Shown here in pieces: positions 29,924-38,063 of a stretch of 38,063 nucleotides of DNA. This DNA is from Planctomycetia bacterium (GTDB taxonomy: Bacteria; Planctomycetota; Planctomycetia; Planctomycetales; Planctomycetaceae). A program made the position numbers and the translations under genes. The notes under the pieces are model-generated. The model worked only from the letters and a program-made list of their open reading frames with translations. It did no database searches and was not told the origin of the DNA. The stretch covers positions 1-38,063 of the forward strand of contig JACQFH010000284.1 in assembly GCA_016200145.1 (NCBI GenBank). Direction: 5' to 3'. Position 1 is the first letter of the stretch, and each line of letters begins with the position of its first letter.

Positions 29924-31234
29924 ATGGACGCCAATAATCGACGCGAGTTTTTGGTGCAGGCCGGTCTGGGGGCCGCGGTTTGGACGGTGGGGGCGAGCAC
30001 GGCGCAGGCCGCGGCGAGCGATCCGCTGGTGCTGGGGGTGATCGGCCCCGGCGGCATGGGGATGAATCACGTCCGCAATCTCGCGACCCGCAAAGACGTG
30101 AAAATCGCCTGGGTCTGCGACGTCGATTCCACGCGTCTCGATGCGGCGGCGAAAGAAGTCGAGATGCGCTCGGGCACGGCCCCCAAAGCGGTGAAAGACA
30201 TGCGGCAGGTGCTGGACGACAAGACGGTCGACGCCGTGTTCATCGCCACGCCCGACCACTGGCACGCGCCTGCTGCGGTGCTGGCGCTCGACGCGGGCAA
30301 GCACGTCTATGTCGAAAAGCCGTGCTGCCACAATGTCCGCGAGGGGCGGGCCATGGTCGAGGCGGTCCGCCGTTCAGGAAAGTTGCTGCAGGTCGGCACG
30401 CAGAGCCGCAGCACGGCTGTCGTGCGGGAAGCCATCGAGCGGGTTCGCTCGGGCGAGATCGGCGACGTGCTCGTCGCGAAGGCCTGGAACAGCCAGCTCA
30501 GACGGTCGATCGGCAAGACTCAGACGAGCAATCCCCCGCCCAATCTCGATTTCGACGCCTGGATCGGGCCCGCCGTTCCCGTGGGCTATCGCACCAACCT
30601 GCTGCACGGCGTGTGGCGCTGGTGGTACGACTTCGGCTGCGGCGACATCGGCAACGACGGTGTCCACGACATCGACGTCGCCGCGTGGGGCCTGGGCGTC
30701 GAAACGCATCCCTCCACCGTCGCCTGCCTGGGGGGAAAAGACTTTTTCGACGACGACCAGCAGTTCCCCGACACGCAATATGCCGTCTTCGAATATCCAA
30801 TTCCTGGCAAGTCTGCCAAGAAGCAGTTCATCTTTGAGCAGCGGATCTGGTCGCCGTACGTGCAGGAAGGCTACGAGAACGGCGCGGCGTTCTACGGAAC
30901 GAACGGCATGGCGATTGTCGGTCACAGCGTTGGCTGGAAGCTGTACGGCCCGCGGAACAAGCTGATCGCCGAGAAGACCGGCGGCGCCGACCTCGTGGCG
31001 CACCACCAGAATTTCTTCGACTGTATCCGCGGCCAGCAGAAGCAGCTTAACGCCGACGTCAAGGCGGGCTTCCTGTCGGCGTCGCTGGTGCACCTGGCGA
31101 ACATCGCGGCCCGCGTCGGCCGAGTGCTGCAGTTCGATCCGGAGCGCGAACAGATCACCAACGATTCCGAAGCCAACCAGCTCCTGGGACGCAAGTACCG
31201 CGAAGGACACTGGGCGGTTCCGCGCACAGCGTAA
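29924..31234 (+). CDS. Gfo/Idh/MocA-family oxidoreductase, Tat-exported
   Basis: A 436-residue protein with a Tat signal (MDANNRREFLVQAGLGAAVW, cleavage near AQA-AAS). The Rossmann fold opens with LGVIGPGGMGMNH (GxGGMG) and carries the EKP motif in HVYVEKPCCHN. The C-terminal domain has the GNDGVHDIDVAAWGL stretch (catalytic His region) and the HHQNFFDCIRG signature typical of the planctomycete/Bacteroidetes exported subgroup. These enzymes act on sugars or sugar acids, often with tightly bound NAD(P). ATG 29924 is chosen because it gives the Tat signal and GGGAG lies 7 bases upstream. Substrate unknown. Confidence 0.92.
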   Translation: MDANNRREFLVQAGLGAAVWTVGASTAQAAASDPLVLGVIGPGGMGMNHVRNLATRKDVKIAWVCDVDSTRLDAAAKEVEMRSGTAPKAVKDMRQVLDDKTVDAVFIATPDHWHAPAAVLALDAGKHVYVEKPCCHNVREGRAMVEAVRRSGKLLQVGTQSRSTAVVREAIERVRSGEIGDVLVAKAWNSQLRRSIGKTQTSNPPPNLDFDAWIGPAVPVGYRTNLLHGVWRWWYDFGCGDIGNDGVHDIDVAAWGLGVETHPSTVACLGGKDFFDDDQQFPDTQYAVFEYPIPGKSAKKQFIFEQRIWSPYVQEGYENGAAFYGTNGMAIVGHSVGWKLYGPRNKLIAEKTGGADLVAHHQNFFDCIRGQQKQLNADVKAGFLSASLVHLANIAARVGRVLQFDPEREQITNDSEANQLLGRKYREGHWAVPRTA

Positions 31235-31240
31235 GTCTGT

Positions 31241-31314
31241 GAGCCGGGGACGTAAGTCCCCGGGTGCGTGCGTTGTTGACTGGACACCCACCCGGGGACT
31301 CACGTCCCCGGCTC
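31241..31314. terminator. Strong hairpin between convergent genes
   Basis: Arms 31241-31266 and 31289-31314 pair at 25 of 26 positions (GAGCCGGGGACGTAAGTCCC onward). Each arm contains its own smaller stem. It lies 6 bases after the oxidoreductase stop codon and just beyond the end of the TssBC pseudogene on the opposite strand. Confidence 0.65.
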
Positions 31315-31334
31315 GCAAGATGGCGCAGCTTAAG

Positions 31335-32761
31335 TTAATTCCATCGCCCAACGAGCGGCTTTCCGGTCAGCCCGACCAGGCCGCCGAGCTGCACGGCGTC
31401 GGCGCCCTGCACGGAAAAGAGGGGCGTCAATCCCAGAGACGCGACCCGTTCGGCGCCGCGGTCGCGGAGCCATAGCTCGGCCGAGGGCTGCATTTCGTCG
31501 CCGCCGTCCGCCGCGGCAAACCAGGGCATGCCTGAAAATTCGCGCCCCCGATCGGCGCGCAGCTCCCAGCCCGATTCCGCAAACGATTCGCCCAGCGCAA
31601 GCGCGCTCAGAAACCCGCCGTTGCCCCACAACAGGTCTTCGTGGCGTCCGTCGCGCGCCAGCTCGTCGAATTTGAAGGACTTGAGCGGGCTCGTCCGCGG
31701 ACCATATGGCATGCGCAACGTTCCTGCCACGCTGCGGCGGGCGCCTGCCAGTCGTCGAACTCGGGAGTCTGGCGCGGGTCGGGGCAGCCCACGATCGAGC
31801 CGTGGGCGGCGGCCAGCCACGGCGCACCGGCATCCGCAGCCAGCTTCGCCAGCCGGCCGAGCAACTGTGCATCGGCATCACTGGGACCAAACACGAAGTT
31901 TCCGACCAGCGCGCTCCACGGCTTCGCGCCGGGAGTACCGACTGTTTTCTCGACAATCAGCTTGTACAGGGCGCTGTCCGAAACATCGTCCCCGGCCAGC
32001 CCGGCGGCCAGTTCGTGCCGTGACAGGTCGAGTAGAAAAAGCTGCAGGCTGGAATCGGTCTCGAGACGATGGACGAGCAGCGACACGCCGCGCCAGGCGG
32101 CCTCGACCCGCTGAAAATCCGGGTCGTGGAGAATGGCCCGCATCGACTGGCTGATGGCCGCGTCCACGCACGCTACGTATTCGTCCTGCCGCGGATCGGC
32201 TCCCGGCACGACGTACGACGAGACCGTGTCGCGGATGAAACGGTTCCATTCGGGCCCCGCCTCGCGCGGCACAAGGCCCGTGTCTTCGAACAGGTTCTCG
32301 AGCGCGTTGGCGGCGGCCGGCGCAGGAGGCGGCTGGGCCGGGGCTTGCGGCGGCGCGGCAGTCCAGCCGCGCACTTCGTCGGCAGCCTGATCGAACGTCC
32401 CCCGGTTGAGCAGTCGCCGCCGCAGACCTCGCAGCGATTCGAAAATTTCCACGCGGTCGAACAGCCGGTCGGGATGAAAGTCGTCGAACTCTTTGACGTC
32501 GACCGAGACCGGCGCGCCGTCACTCCCGGAAAAGAGCCTTTCGAGCCGCACGTCGTGCTGGGCCAGCGCTTCTTCGAAATTGTCGCGATCGATGGAGACG
32601 GGTTTCAGCGCGCTCAGCTCACGGTCGGTGCGCTTCAGACCGCGGTTTCCCCGTCCGCTGAAATCGCCGCAGACCAGGATCCGAAACGGCGTCTGCGGAT
32701 CGACCTCTCGCGCCGCTTCGTGAGAGCCACCGACGTTCAGGTGAACTTCGCGTTCATTCAT
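31335..32761 (-). pseudogene. Broken TssB-TssC fusion (type VI secretion sheath protein)
   Basis: Reads 384 codons from ATG 32761 to a stop at 31607, then continues in another frame to 31335. The first frame opens with a TssB/VipA-like part (PFRILVCGDFSGRG, IDRDNFEEALAQHD, DFHPDRLFDRVEIFESL). After a proline/alanine linker it enters TssC/VipB (DAAISQSMRAILHDPDFQRVE). The TssC reading ends at WQAPAAAWQER near 31725; the family's next segment of roughly 15-20 residues, with the PRFLLR motif, is missing. The sequence resumes in the second frame at LRMPYGPRTSPLKSF and runs to LVGLTGKPLVGRWN, a normal end for short fused sheath proteins. So a deletion not divisible by three is likely. No other type VI genes are nearby. 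Confidence 0.75.
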
Positions 32762-32838
32762 GATGGGTCTAGCGCAAGGAATCGCGGGCGGAATATCTGC
32801 GATGGCGACGTAAGTGGCAGATCAGGGAAAGGCCGGAT

Positions 32839-33234
32839 TTAGCGTTCTGCTCGCCGGTCATATTCGGCTTCCAATAACTTAGTAATCGCTCGTCGGGGAT
32901 CGAGGGCACCGGGTGCCCAAATGCTGTTTGGCACCAAGCCATACTGCGGCGAAAACAACTCACCGTACCAAATGTAAATGGACGGTGGAAAGTAATCGTC
33001 GATGGTTGCCTTTGCCAGCGGTGAATACGCCCACAGCACAAAACGCTCCGACAGCACGTCTCGGTCGCACATCCAGCACGCCGGCCCGAAGCTCGCGACA
33101 TACAGCACCGGCAGCCCGACCACCGCCGCCAGCGTCCACTTCGCCCACCGCTCTTTCCGATTGACGATCCGCACCGTCAGCCAGACGCAGAACGCGGCGA
33201 AAGCGACGGCCAGGGCGGGAAGGAGGAACGACAT
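32839..33234 (-). CDS. Small membrane protein, function unknown
   Basis: A 131-residue protein with two hydrophobic segments (2-23, SFLLPALAVAFAAFCVWLTV; about 34-53). A short extracytoplasmic part carries CWMCDRD and the aromatic YIWYGELFSPQYG. No family was recognised, though small two-helix proteins of this kind occur in other planctomycetes. The start at 33234 opens the first hydrophobic segment. It is upstream of the TssBC pseudogene on the same strand, with a gap of 77 bases, but no functional link is evident. Confidence 0.65.
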   Translation of the reverse strand: MSFLLPALAVAFAAFCVWLTVRIVNRKERWAKWTLAAVVGLPVLYVASFGPACWMCDRDVLSERFVLWAYSPLAKATIDDYFPPSIYIWYGELFSPQYGLVPNSIWAPGALDPRRAITKLLEAEYDRRAER

Positions 33235-33339
33235 GCCGGAATCGTACCCGGCCTTCAGATTGTCGGAAAGACCCGCTCGGAACCGGCACGGGAATGACTG
33301 GGATTCACCGTCCTTCCGCCAGGCGGTATTCTTGAGCGA

Positions 33340-33813
33340 ATGCCAAACGATTGCCGCGAGTCCGAGGGACTGGTGAAGGTGTTTGTTGAACTGCGCGACG
33401 CCGCGTTTGGCTCGGAGTCGTTCTGGGCCAAGCCGCTCGGCAATGACCTCTACGAACTGCGCAACTCACCGTGGTACGCCTTTGACCTGCATTTCTACGA
33501 TGTAGTCCGAGCGATGCCAGACAAGCAGGGCGAGAAGCCTCGCATTATTGAAGTGGTGCACCGTAGTGGGCACAAGACGCTTCGGGTGCTCTTCTCGGCC
33601 GACGTGAATGAAGAGGGGCGTTTGGAAATGCTCCGGTCACTTCACGAATGGCGAGCGTTTCATGAGAATTGCAACGATCGGTTGTATGCCGTCGATGTCG
33701 AACCAGACGGCGACTACGGAGCAGTTTGCGATCAGTTGACGGCGTGGGAACAGGCAGGTCGGCTGGTCTATGAAACTGGGACTACCGTTCCAAATCCGCC
33801 CCCTCACCCCTAA
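33340..33813 (+). CDS. DUF4265 protein
   Basis: A 157-residue protein resembling DUF4265. It shows VFVELRDAAFGSESFWAKPLG, YELRNSPWYAFDLHFYDVVRA and VVHRSGHKTLRVLFS, which follow the family pattern (a WA.P motif, NxPfyA, SGHxTxRV). Function unknown; such proteins are small, soluble and cytoplasmic. The end of the gene (NPPPHP and the TAA stop) is made of a dispersed C-rich repeat, so the original C-terminus may have been replaced. There is no clear ribosome-binding site before ATG 33340. Confidence 0.75.
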   Translation: MPNDCRESEGLVKVFVELRDAAFGSESFWAKPLGNDLYELRNSPWYAFDLHFYDVVRAMPDKQGEKPRIIEVVHRSGHKTLRVLFSADVNEEGRLEMLRSLHEWRAFHENCNDRLYAVDVEPDGDYGAVCDQLTAWEQAGRLVYETGTTVPNPPPHP

Positions 33814-33838
33814 CCCCTCTCCCGCGAGGGGAGAGGGG
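33795..33838. repeat. C-rich repeat with hairpin at the DUF4265 gene end
   Basis: Sequence CCGCCCCCTCACCCCTAACC is followed by arms CCCCTCTCCC (33814-33823) and GGGAGAGGGG (33829-33838) around a 5-base loop. The TAA at 33811-33813 is the DUF4265 stop codon. This motif is a well-known dispersed repeat type in planctomycete and cyanobacterial genomes; only one copy is seen here. Confidence 0.65.
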
Positions 33839-33992
33839 GACAGGATTGTCGTCGCGGGCGATCCTGAAAGTGAGACGATCTCTGAACGGGGTGCGTCGTT
33901 ACAGCTGCGCGCCAATTGCACCGCGTTTCTCATTTGGCTAGGGTGGCGGTGACACGTTCGCATCCTTACGCCTGATCTCAAACGCCACACGC

Positions 33993-35153
33993 ATGAAAAT
34001 CGTCCGGCTGGAAACATTCGTCATCGGCGATGGCCCGCAGGTCGATCCTGATCAGGGGGGCGTCGAGCCGCTGGCCTGTCTTCGTATCCACACCGACGAC
34101 GGGCGCTTCGGATTCTCGGAAGTGTTTCGTGTGCCTCCGGGAGTCGTGCAGGCGACGGTCGGCGGGCCGGAGACGCATTTCGGCCGCCTGCTGCTGGGGC
34201 AGGAAATCACTCACCCCGAACGCCTCTGGCAACTGGTCTGGGACGCCATTCTGCACACCAATCGCCGGGGGTGGGAAATCATCATACTGGGGGCGCTCGA
34301 CGTCGCCTGCTGGGACCTGTACGGCCAGCAACTGGGCCAGCCCGTCTGGCGCTTGCTGGGAGGCGTGCAGCGCGGCCCGTTTCAGACACCGCGAGAATCC
34401 TTGCCCGTTTCGATCATTCCCTACTGCACGATCGTCTCCGACGTGTGGGGAGGCGAGGCGATGTTCTCGCAGCAGGTGGCGCGCATCGAACAATTGGCCG
34501 CGCTGGGATATCGGGCCTTCAAGGTCGAGCCGATGATCTCGTCGGCCCGCGACGTCGTCGAGTTGGCCCGCCGCGCGCGACGCGCGCTGGGGCCGGCCCG
34601 CACATTGATGGTCGACGTCGGTTATCTGTTCAACGACGTTCCGACCGCCGTGCGCGTGTGCCGCGATCTGGAGGCGCTCGAAATCTTTTTCTTCGAAACG
34701 CCGTTTCCCGTCGATTCGCCCGAACCCTACGCGCGCCTGGCCGCGCAGACTTCGATCCCGCTGGCGATGGGGGAACACGGCGTGACCCGCTGGGAATTTG
34801 TCGACATGATCGACCGCGGCGGCGTGAGCGTGGTTCAACCGTATATGACCACCTGCGGGGGCCTGACCGAAGCCAAACGGATCGTCGAGCTGGCCCGAGC
34901 CCGCGGGGCGCAGGTGTGCCCGGGCAACTGGTCGACGCAGATTCTGGGTGCCGCGACGGTCCACCTGGCGGCGTATTCGCCGATCACTCCGTACCTCGAA
35001 TTCGCGCCCGCGGAAGTGTTCGACTCGCCGCTGCGGCGTGAATTGCAAGCCGCCGGGTTCCCGGTGAACAATGGCGCCATCGCGCTCCCCGAGAAGCCGG
35101 GAATCGGCTACGAATTGCCGGATGAAATCGTCCGGCGGTTCGGCATGAAGTAA
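33993..35153 (+). CDS. Enolase-superfamily (mandelate racemase/muconate lactonizing) enzyme
   Basis: A 386-residue protein of the MR/MLE family. The N-terminal capping domain (about 1-125) is followed by a TIM barrel. Metal-binding residues are likely the Asp in MVDVGYLF, the Glu in FFETPFPVD and the Glu in MGEHGVTR. Where many relatives have a KxK acid/base pair, this one reads FKVEP, so the second lysine is replaced by Glu. No signal peptide, unlike the ManD-like gene at 23756. The reaction is probably dehydration or epimerisation of a sugar acid or related carboxylate, substrate unknown. The next gene is convergent, 28 bases away, with no obvious terminator hairpin. Confidence 0.88.
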   Translation: MKIVRLETFVIGDGPQVDPDQGGVEPLACLRIHTDDGRFGFSEVFRVPPGVVQATVGGPETHFGRLLLGQEITHPERLWQLVWDAILHTNRRGWEIIILGALDVACWDLYGQQLGQPVWRLLGGVQRGPFQTPRESLPVSIIPYCTIVSDVWGGEAMFSQQVARIEQLAALGYRAFKVEPMISSARDVVELARRARRALGPARTLMVDVGYLFNDVPTAVRVCRDLEALEIFFFETPFPVDSPEPYARLAAQTSIPLAMGEHGVTRWEFVDMIDRGGVSVVQPYMTTCGGLTEAKRIVELARARGAQVCPGNWSTQILGAATVHLAAYSPITPYLEFAPAEVFDSPLRRELQAAGFPVNNGAIALPEKPGIGYELPDEIVRRFGMK

Positions 35154-35181
35154 TTGCGAGCGCCTGGCGTCGCTGTGTTCG

Positions 35182-35499
35182 TCATTGACGCGTTGCCGGT
35201 TTGCGGCCGGTGATCTGGAATTTCTCGACGACGAGGCGCGTCTTCGGGCCCTGGTCCTGTTCGAGAACCTGCGTGGCGTGATGGACCGAAAAGACTTCCC
35301 AGCCGTTGGTTCCGAACTCGGCGAGTTTGACTTGCAGCTCGCCCGCTTCGACGGTGGCCGTGTTGTATTCCCATTTGACGGCGCCCTTCTCGGCATCGGG
35401 ATACGACTGGGCCACCCGGCCAGTAGAGATGGTGATCGCAATCAGGGCTAAACTGACCAGCACAATGGCGGGCAAACCCAGTCGACGGGTCGCAGGCAT
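35182..35499 (-). CDS. Small exported DUF4177-like protein
   Basis: A 105-residue protein with an N-terminal hydrophobic segment (LGLPAIVLVSLALIAITIS) acting as a signal or anchor. A short domain follows: KWEYNTATVEAGELQVKLAEFGTNGWEVFSV, then LVVEKFQITG. The WEY...LNxxGxxGWE type of pattern matches DUF4177, small beta proteins of unknown function. ATG 35499 is preferred over the 16-codon longer frame because AAGGAG lies 6 bases upstream. Confidence 0.78.
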   Translation of the reverse strand: MPATRRLGLPAIVLVSLALIAITISTGRVAQSYPDAEKGAVKWEYNTATVEAGELQVKLAEFGTNGWEVFSVHHATQVLEQDQGPKTRLVVEKFQITGRKPATRQ

Positions 35500-35668
35500 G
35501 ATGAGCTCCTTGTGTGATGGGGCACTCGGAACGGGAGATGATTTCATGATACACCGGCAAGGCGTGTGTCGGCGACTTCAACGCGCTGCTATACTCGCCC
35601 GGCAGAGCTTATGCAGCGCTCATCCCCTTCTTCCCCGGGCCGGTTCTACGCCGGATCTTCGATTTGAC

Positions 35669-37480
35669 GTGACGTACTCTCGCAGCCACGATGCACGGCA
35701 GTGGTCGAGGGATCAAATCGGCCTGCTGCTCGGGCTTTTCGCGCTGGCGCTCTACGGGTGCGATTCGAATCGCGACACTCCAGCAGGACAATCAGCAAGG
35801 CCGGTGGCGGCAAAAGAGCACCCCAGGAACATCCCGAAGAGCGATTCGCCCGAATTGCTGCAGGCTGATCGGGAACTGCAGGCCGACGACTGGTTCGAAG
35901 ACGTGACCGAACGCACCGGCGTCCGTTTCGCTTATCAGAACGGCCGCGAGGCCGGGAAGTATTTCTTGATCGAGAGCTTCGGCGGCGGAGCGGCGCTGGT
36001 TGATTTCGACGGCGACGGCGACCTCGATTTGTTCGTGACGGGGGGCGGAACGATTTCCGCCAATCCGGCGGGCACCATCGCCGGCCTGCCTTCATCCCTG
36101 CAGCGCAACGACGGCGATTGGCAATTTGTCGATGTGGCCCGCGCCGCCGGACTCACGGTTCCGCCGGATTATTCACAAGGATGCGCCGTCGTCGATTTCA
36201 ACGTCGACGGTTTTCCCGATCTCTTCGTGTGCTGTTACGGCCGCAGCCGGCTGTACCGCAACCTCGGGGATGGAACGTTCGCCGAGGCCGCGGACGACGT
36301 GCTGCCGGCGCGCGGCTGGGGAACGGCGGCCGCCTTCGCCGACGTCGACCGCGACGGTTTTCCCGATCTGTTTCTGGCGCGCTATAACGAATGGACGCCG
36401 GAGCGCGACGTCGCCTGTTACAGCCCCGCCGGCGTCCGCGACTTGTGCGGGCCATCGGCCTACCCGGGAACGACGTGCCGGTTTTTCCAAAACGGGGGCG
36501 ACGGGCGATTTGAGGACTGGACGGATCGCGTCGGCATCCGGGGCGAAGTGCGCGGCCTGGGGGTGGTGGCCGCCGACCTCGACAGCGACGGCTGGGTCGA
36601 CTTCTACGTCGCCAGCGACGAGACCCCCAACCAGCTCTACCTGGGCGGCCCCGACCTCCCCTGGAAAGAAAACGCCGCTGCGTCCGGCGTGGCCCTGAGC
36701 GAATGGGGACGCCCCGAAGGGAGCATGGGCGTCGACGTGGGCGATTTCGACGGCAACGGACTTCCCGATCTGTTCGTCACGAATTTCGAAAACGAAGACC
36801 ACTCGCTGTACAGGAGCGTCGGCGACGGGCAATTCATGCATGCGACGGCGGCCGTCGGTCTTTCCGGCATGTCGCGCATCCGTTCCGGATTCGGGACGTC
36901 ATTCGTCGATTTCGACGGCGACGGCTGGCTCGATCTTTTCGTTTTCAACGGAAATCCGATCTACCGTATTGCCCAGTCGTCCTTTAAGCAGCAGCCGCAC
37001 CTGATGCGCAACGTCGCGGGGCGCCGGTTCGAAAACGTCTCGCAGCGCGGCGGCACGTTTTTCCGCGAGGCGTACTCGGGGCGCGGCAGCGCCGTGGGCG
37101 ATCTGGACGACGACGGAGCGCCCGACCTGGTCGCTGTGCCGGTCAATGAGCCGGTAAGAATCCTGCGCAACCGTTTTCCGCCGGCGAATTTTGTGCGCGT
37201 CGCGCTGCGTGCCCGGCTAGGCGAGCCCGAGGCCACCGGTGCCCGCGCGTCGGCCGAATTCGAGGGACGCCGGCTGGTGCGGTTCGCCGTGCGCGGCGGA
37301 GGCTATTTCTCGCAATCGGATTCGCGGATTGTCTTTCCGGCCGCCACAGACGCAGAGACGGTCGACGTGACGGTCGATTGGCCGGGGCGCTCGCGGGAAG
37401 TGTTTCGCGGACTGGCAGTCCGCCGGACGCACGTTTTGATTGAAGGTCGCGGTGTGGCGGCTGAAAAAGAGATCCGATGA
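35669..37480 (+). CDS. CRTAC1-type lipoprotein (FG-GAP/VCBS repeats and ASPIC/UnbV domain)
   Basis: A 603-residue protein. A basic start is followed by a hydrophobic stretch ending in a lipobox (LFALALYGC), suggesting membrane lipidation. Many calcium-type loops of the form DxDGDGxxD follow, e.g. VDFDGDGDLDLFV, VDFNVDGFPDLFV, ADVDRDGFPDLFL and VDFDGDGWLDLFV, typical of an FG-GAP beta-propeller. The C-terminal part (about 500-600, NFVRVALRARLGEPEATGARA to VDWPGRSREVFRG) is the ASPIC/UnbV domain. Such proteins occur in large numbers in planctomycetes; adhesion or surface binding is assumed. The start is GTG 35669, the only start in frame near the signal; earlier codons overlap the opposite gene. 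It overlaps the TPR gene by 4 bases. Confidence 0.88.
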   Translation: MTYSRSHDARQWSRDQIGLLLGLFALALYGCDSNRDTPAGQSARPVAAKEHPRNIPKSDSPELLQADRELQADDWFEDVTERTGVRFAYQNGREAGKYFLIESFGGGAALVDFDGDGDLDLFVTGGGTISANPAGTIAGLPSSLQRNDGDWQFVDVARAAGLTVPPDYSQGCAVVDFNVDGFPDLFVCCYGRSRLYRNLGDGTFAEAADDVLPARGWGTAAAFADVDRDGFPDLFLARYNEWTPERDVACYSPAGVRDLCGPSAYPGTTCRFFQNGGDGRFEDWTDRVGIRGEVRGLGVVAADLDSDGWVDFYVASDETPNQLYLGGPDLPWKENAAASGVALSEWGRPEGSMGVDVGDFDGNGLPDLFVTNFENEDHSLYRSVGDGQFMHATAAVGLSGMSRIRSGFGTSFVDFDGDGWLDLFVFNGNPIYRIAQSSFKQQPHLMRNVAGRRFENVSQRGGTFFREAYSGRGSAVGDLDDDGAPDLVAVPVNEPVRILRNRFPPANFVRVALRARLGEPEATGARASAEFEGRRLVRFAVRGGGYFSQSDSRIVFPAATDAETVDVTVDWPGRSREVFRGLAVRRTHVLIEGRGVAAEKEIR

Positions 37481-38063
37481 GCCGACATTCACAGCGCAGC
37501 CGTCTGGCGGGCCTCGCGGTTCTCACGATCGCGCTGGCGGGCGCCGCGATCTGGCTGGCGACGCGCCCCAGCCCGCAGAAACTGTTCGAACGCGGACTGG
37601 CGGCCGGTCCCCGCGACGGCGCGACGGCCGAGCGCCTGCTGCGCGAGGCGACCAGGGCCTCGGGTGGACACTTCCCCGATGCCGAGATCGCTCTGTGCCA
37701 GCTCTTGCTCGAGCGGGGGGCCTGGGACGAGGCGGCGGTGCAGTTTGCAGCCGCCGACAAAGAGTCCTGCCGTACGGACCTGCTGCTCGATTTTGGCCGC
37801 ACGGCTCTCGCGGCGGGCCGCGAACGAGAGGGAATCGCCTCGCTTGAAGCGGTGCGGCGGCGTGGCAATCGAGACTCTGGCTCTGCACTGGAGCTGCTGA
37901 TTGAGATCGCCCGGATGTGGGGCGCGACCGATGAAGTGATTTCCTGCGCCCGCGACTGGACCGAACTCGAACCTGACAATCCCCGTCCCTGGATCGTGCT
38001 GATCCAGACACTGAAGAACGAAGACCGGCGCGATGCCGAGTGCCTCGACGCCGTCCGCCAGGC
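37477..38063 (+). CDS. Tetratricopeptide (TPR) protein, 3' end beyond the right edge
   Basis: Reads 195 codons from ATG 37477 without a stop to the window edge. A membrane anchor (residues 9-30, RLAGLAVLTIALAGAAIWLA) is followed by helical repeats with TPR-like spacing: FERGLAAGPRDGATAERLLREA, DAEIALCQLLLERGAWDEAAVQF, LLLDFGRTALAAGREREGIASL and WIVLIQTLKNEDRRDAECLDAV. The start codon overlaps the previous stop (ATGA), so the two genes are translationally coupled. CRTAC1 + TPR gene pairs are recurrent in planctomycetes; a joint surface role is inferred. Confidence 0.85.
   Translation, partial: MSRHSQRSRLAGLAVLTIALAGAAIWLATRPSPQKLFERGLAAGPRDGATAERLLREATRASGGHFPDAEIALCQLLLERGAWDEAAVQFAAADKESCRTDLLLDFGRTALAAGREREGIASLEAVRRRGNRDSGSALELLIEIARMWGATDEVISCARDWTELEPDNPRPWIVLIQTLKNEDRRDAECLDAVRQ

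Noticed and set aside
31711-31730. Programmed -1 frameshift in the TssBC gene
   Set aside because: There is no slippery heptamer or downstream structure at the junction, and conserved residues are missing there, so a deletion is simpler.
1-38063. tRNA, rRNA or riboswitch genes
   Set aside because: No cloverleaf-like segments with a GTTCGA-type arm in a suitable context, no rRNA stretches and no familiar riboswitch cores were noticed. A covariance-model scan (tRNAscan-SE, Infernal/Rfam) would be decisive.

Overview
The window looks like a high-GC planctomycete chromosome. It carries family combinations that are typical of Planctomycetota: a c-type cytochrome/DUF1549/DUF1553 (PSD1) protein next to a DUF1501 protein, a second DUF1501 protein, Tat-exported Gfo/Idh/MocA and enolase-superfamily enzymes, a CRTAC1/ASPIC-UnbV protein overlapping a TPR protein, and loosely packed genes separated by repeat-rich gaps. 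No rRNA, tRNA, CRISPR array or complete transposon was recognised. All calls come from reading the sequence; none was checked by a database search.

Layout. (1) 1-2162: a RepA-like AAA ATPase running off the left edge (minus strand), then a 686-base gap with hairpin repeats and an AT-rich candidate promoter. (2) 2163-5375: a signalling cluster made of a receiver-only response regulator, CsrA (opposite strand), an HPt protein and an NtrC-type sigma-54 activator. (3) 5436-8414: maltooligosyltrehalose synthase (TreY) without visible partners. (4) 8559-10345: a three-gene hipB-hipS-hipT toxin-antitoxin operon. Four near-identical palindromes lie upstream of it, and a strong candidate promoter sits between the last two. 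(5) 10465-19435, minus strand: an S9 peptidase, a HEXXH lipoprotein with a possible lectin-like end, and the DUF1501 + PSD1 pair. (6) 19767-26009: a coiled-coil membrane protein, an EamA transporter, an SDR, a Gfo/Idh/MocA protein, a ManD-like dehydratase and a fatty-acid-hydroxylase-family membrane protein. (7) 26229-31234: the second DUF1501 protein, a lipoprotein, an ankyrin protein and a second Gfo/Idh/MocA oxidoreductase. (8) 31335-35499: a broken, orphan TssB-TssC (type VI sheath) fusion, a small membrane protein, a DUF4265 protein, another enolase-superfamily enzyme and a small DUF4177-like exported protein. (9) 35669-38063: a CRTAC1-type lipoprotein and a TPR protein cut by the right edge.

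Two themes stand out. First, hipBST has an unusually extended set of candidate operators. Second, the gaps are packed with palindromic or inverted-repeat families. Several form long hairpins at convergent gene ends, three supply the stop codon of the adjacent gene, one lies in frame inside the PSD1 protein, and one is translated near the visible end of the AAA ATPase.
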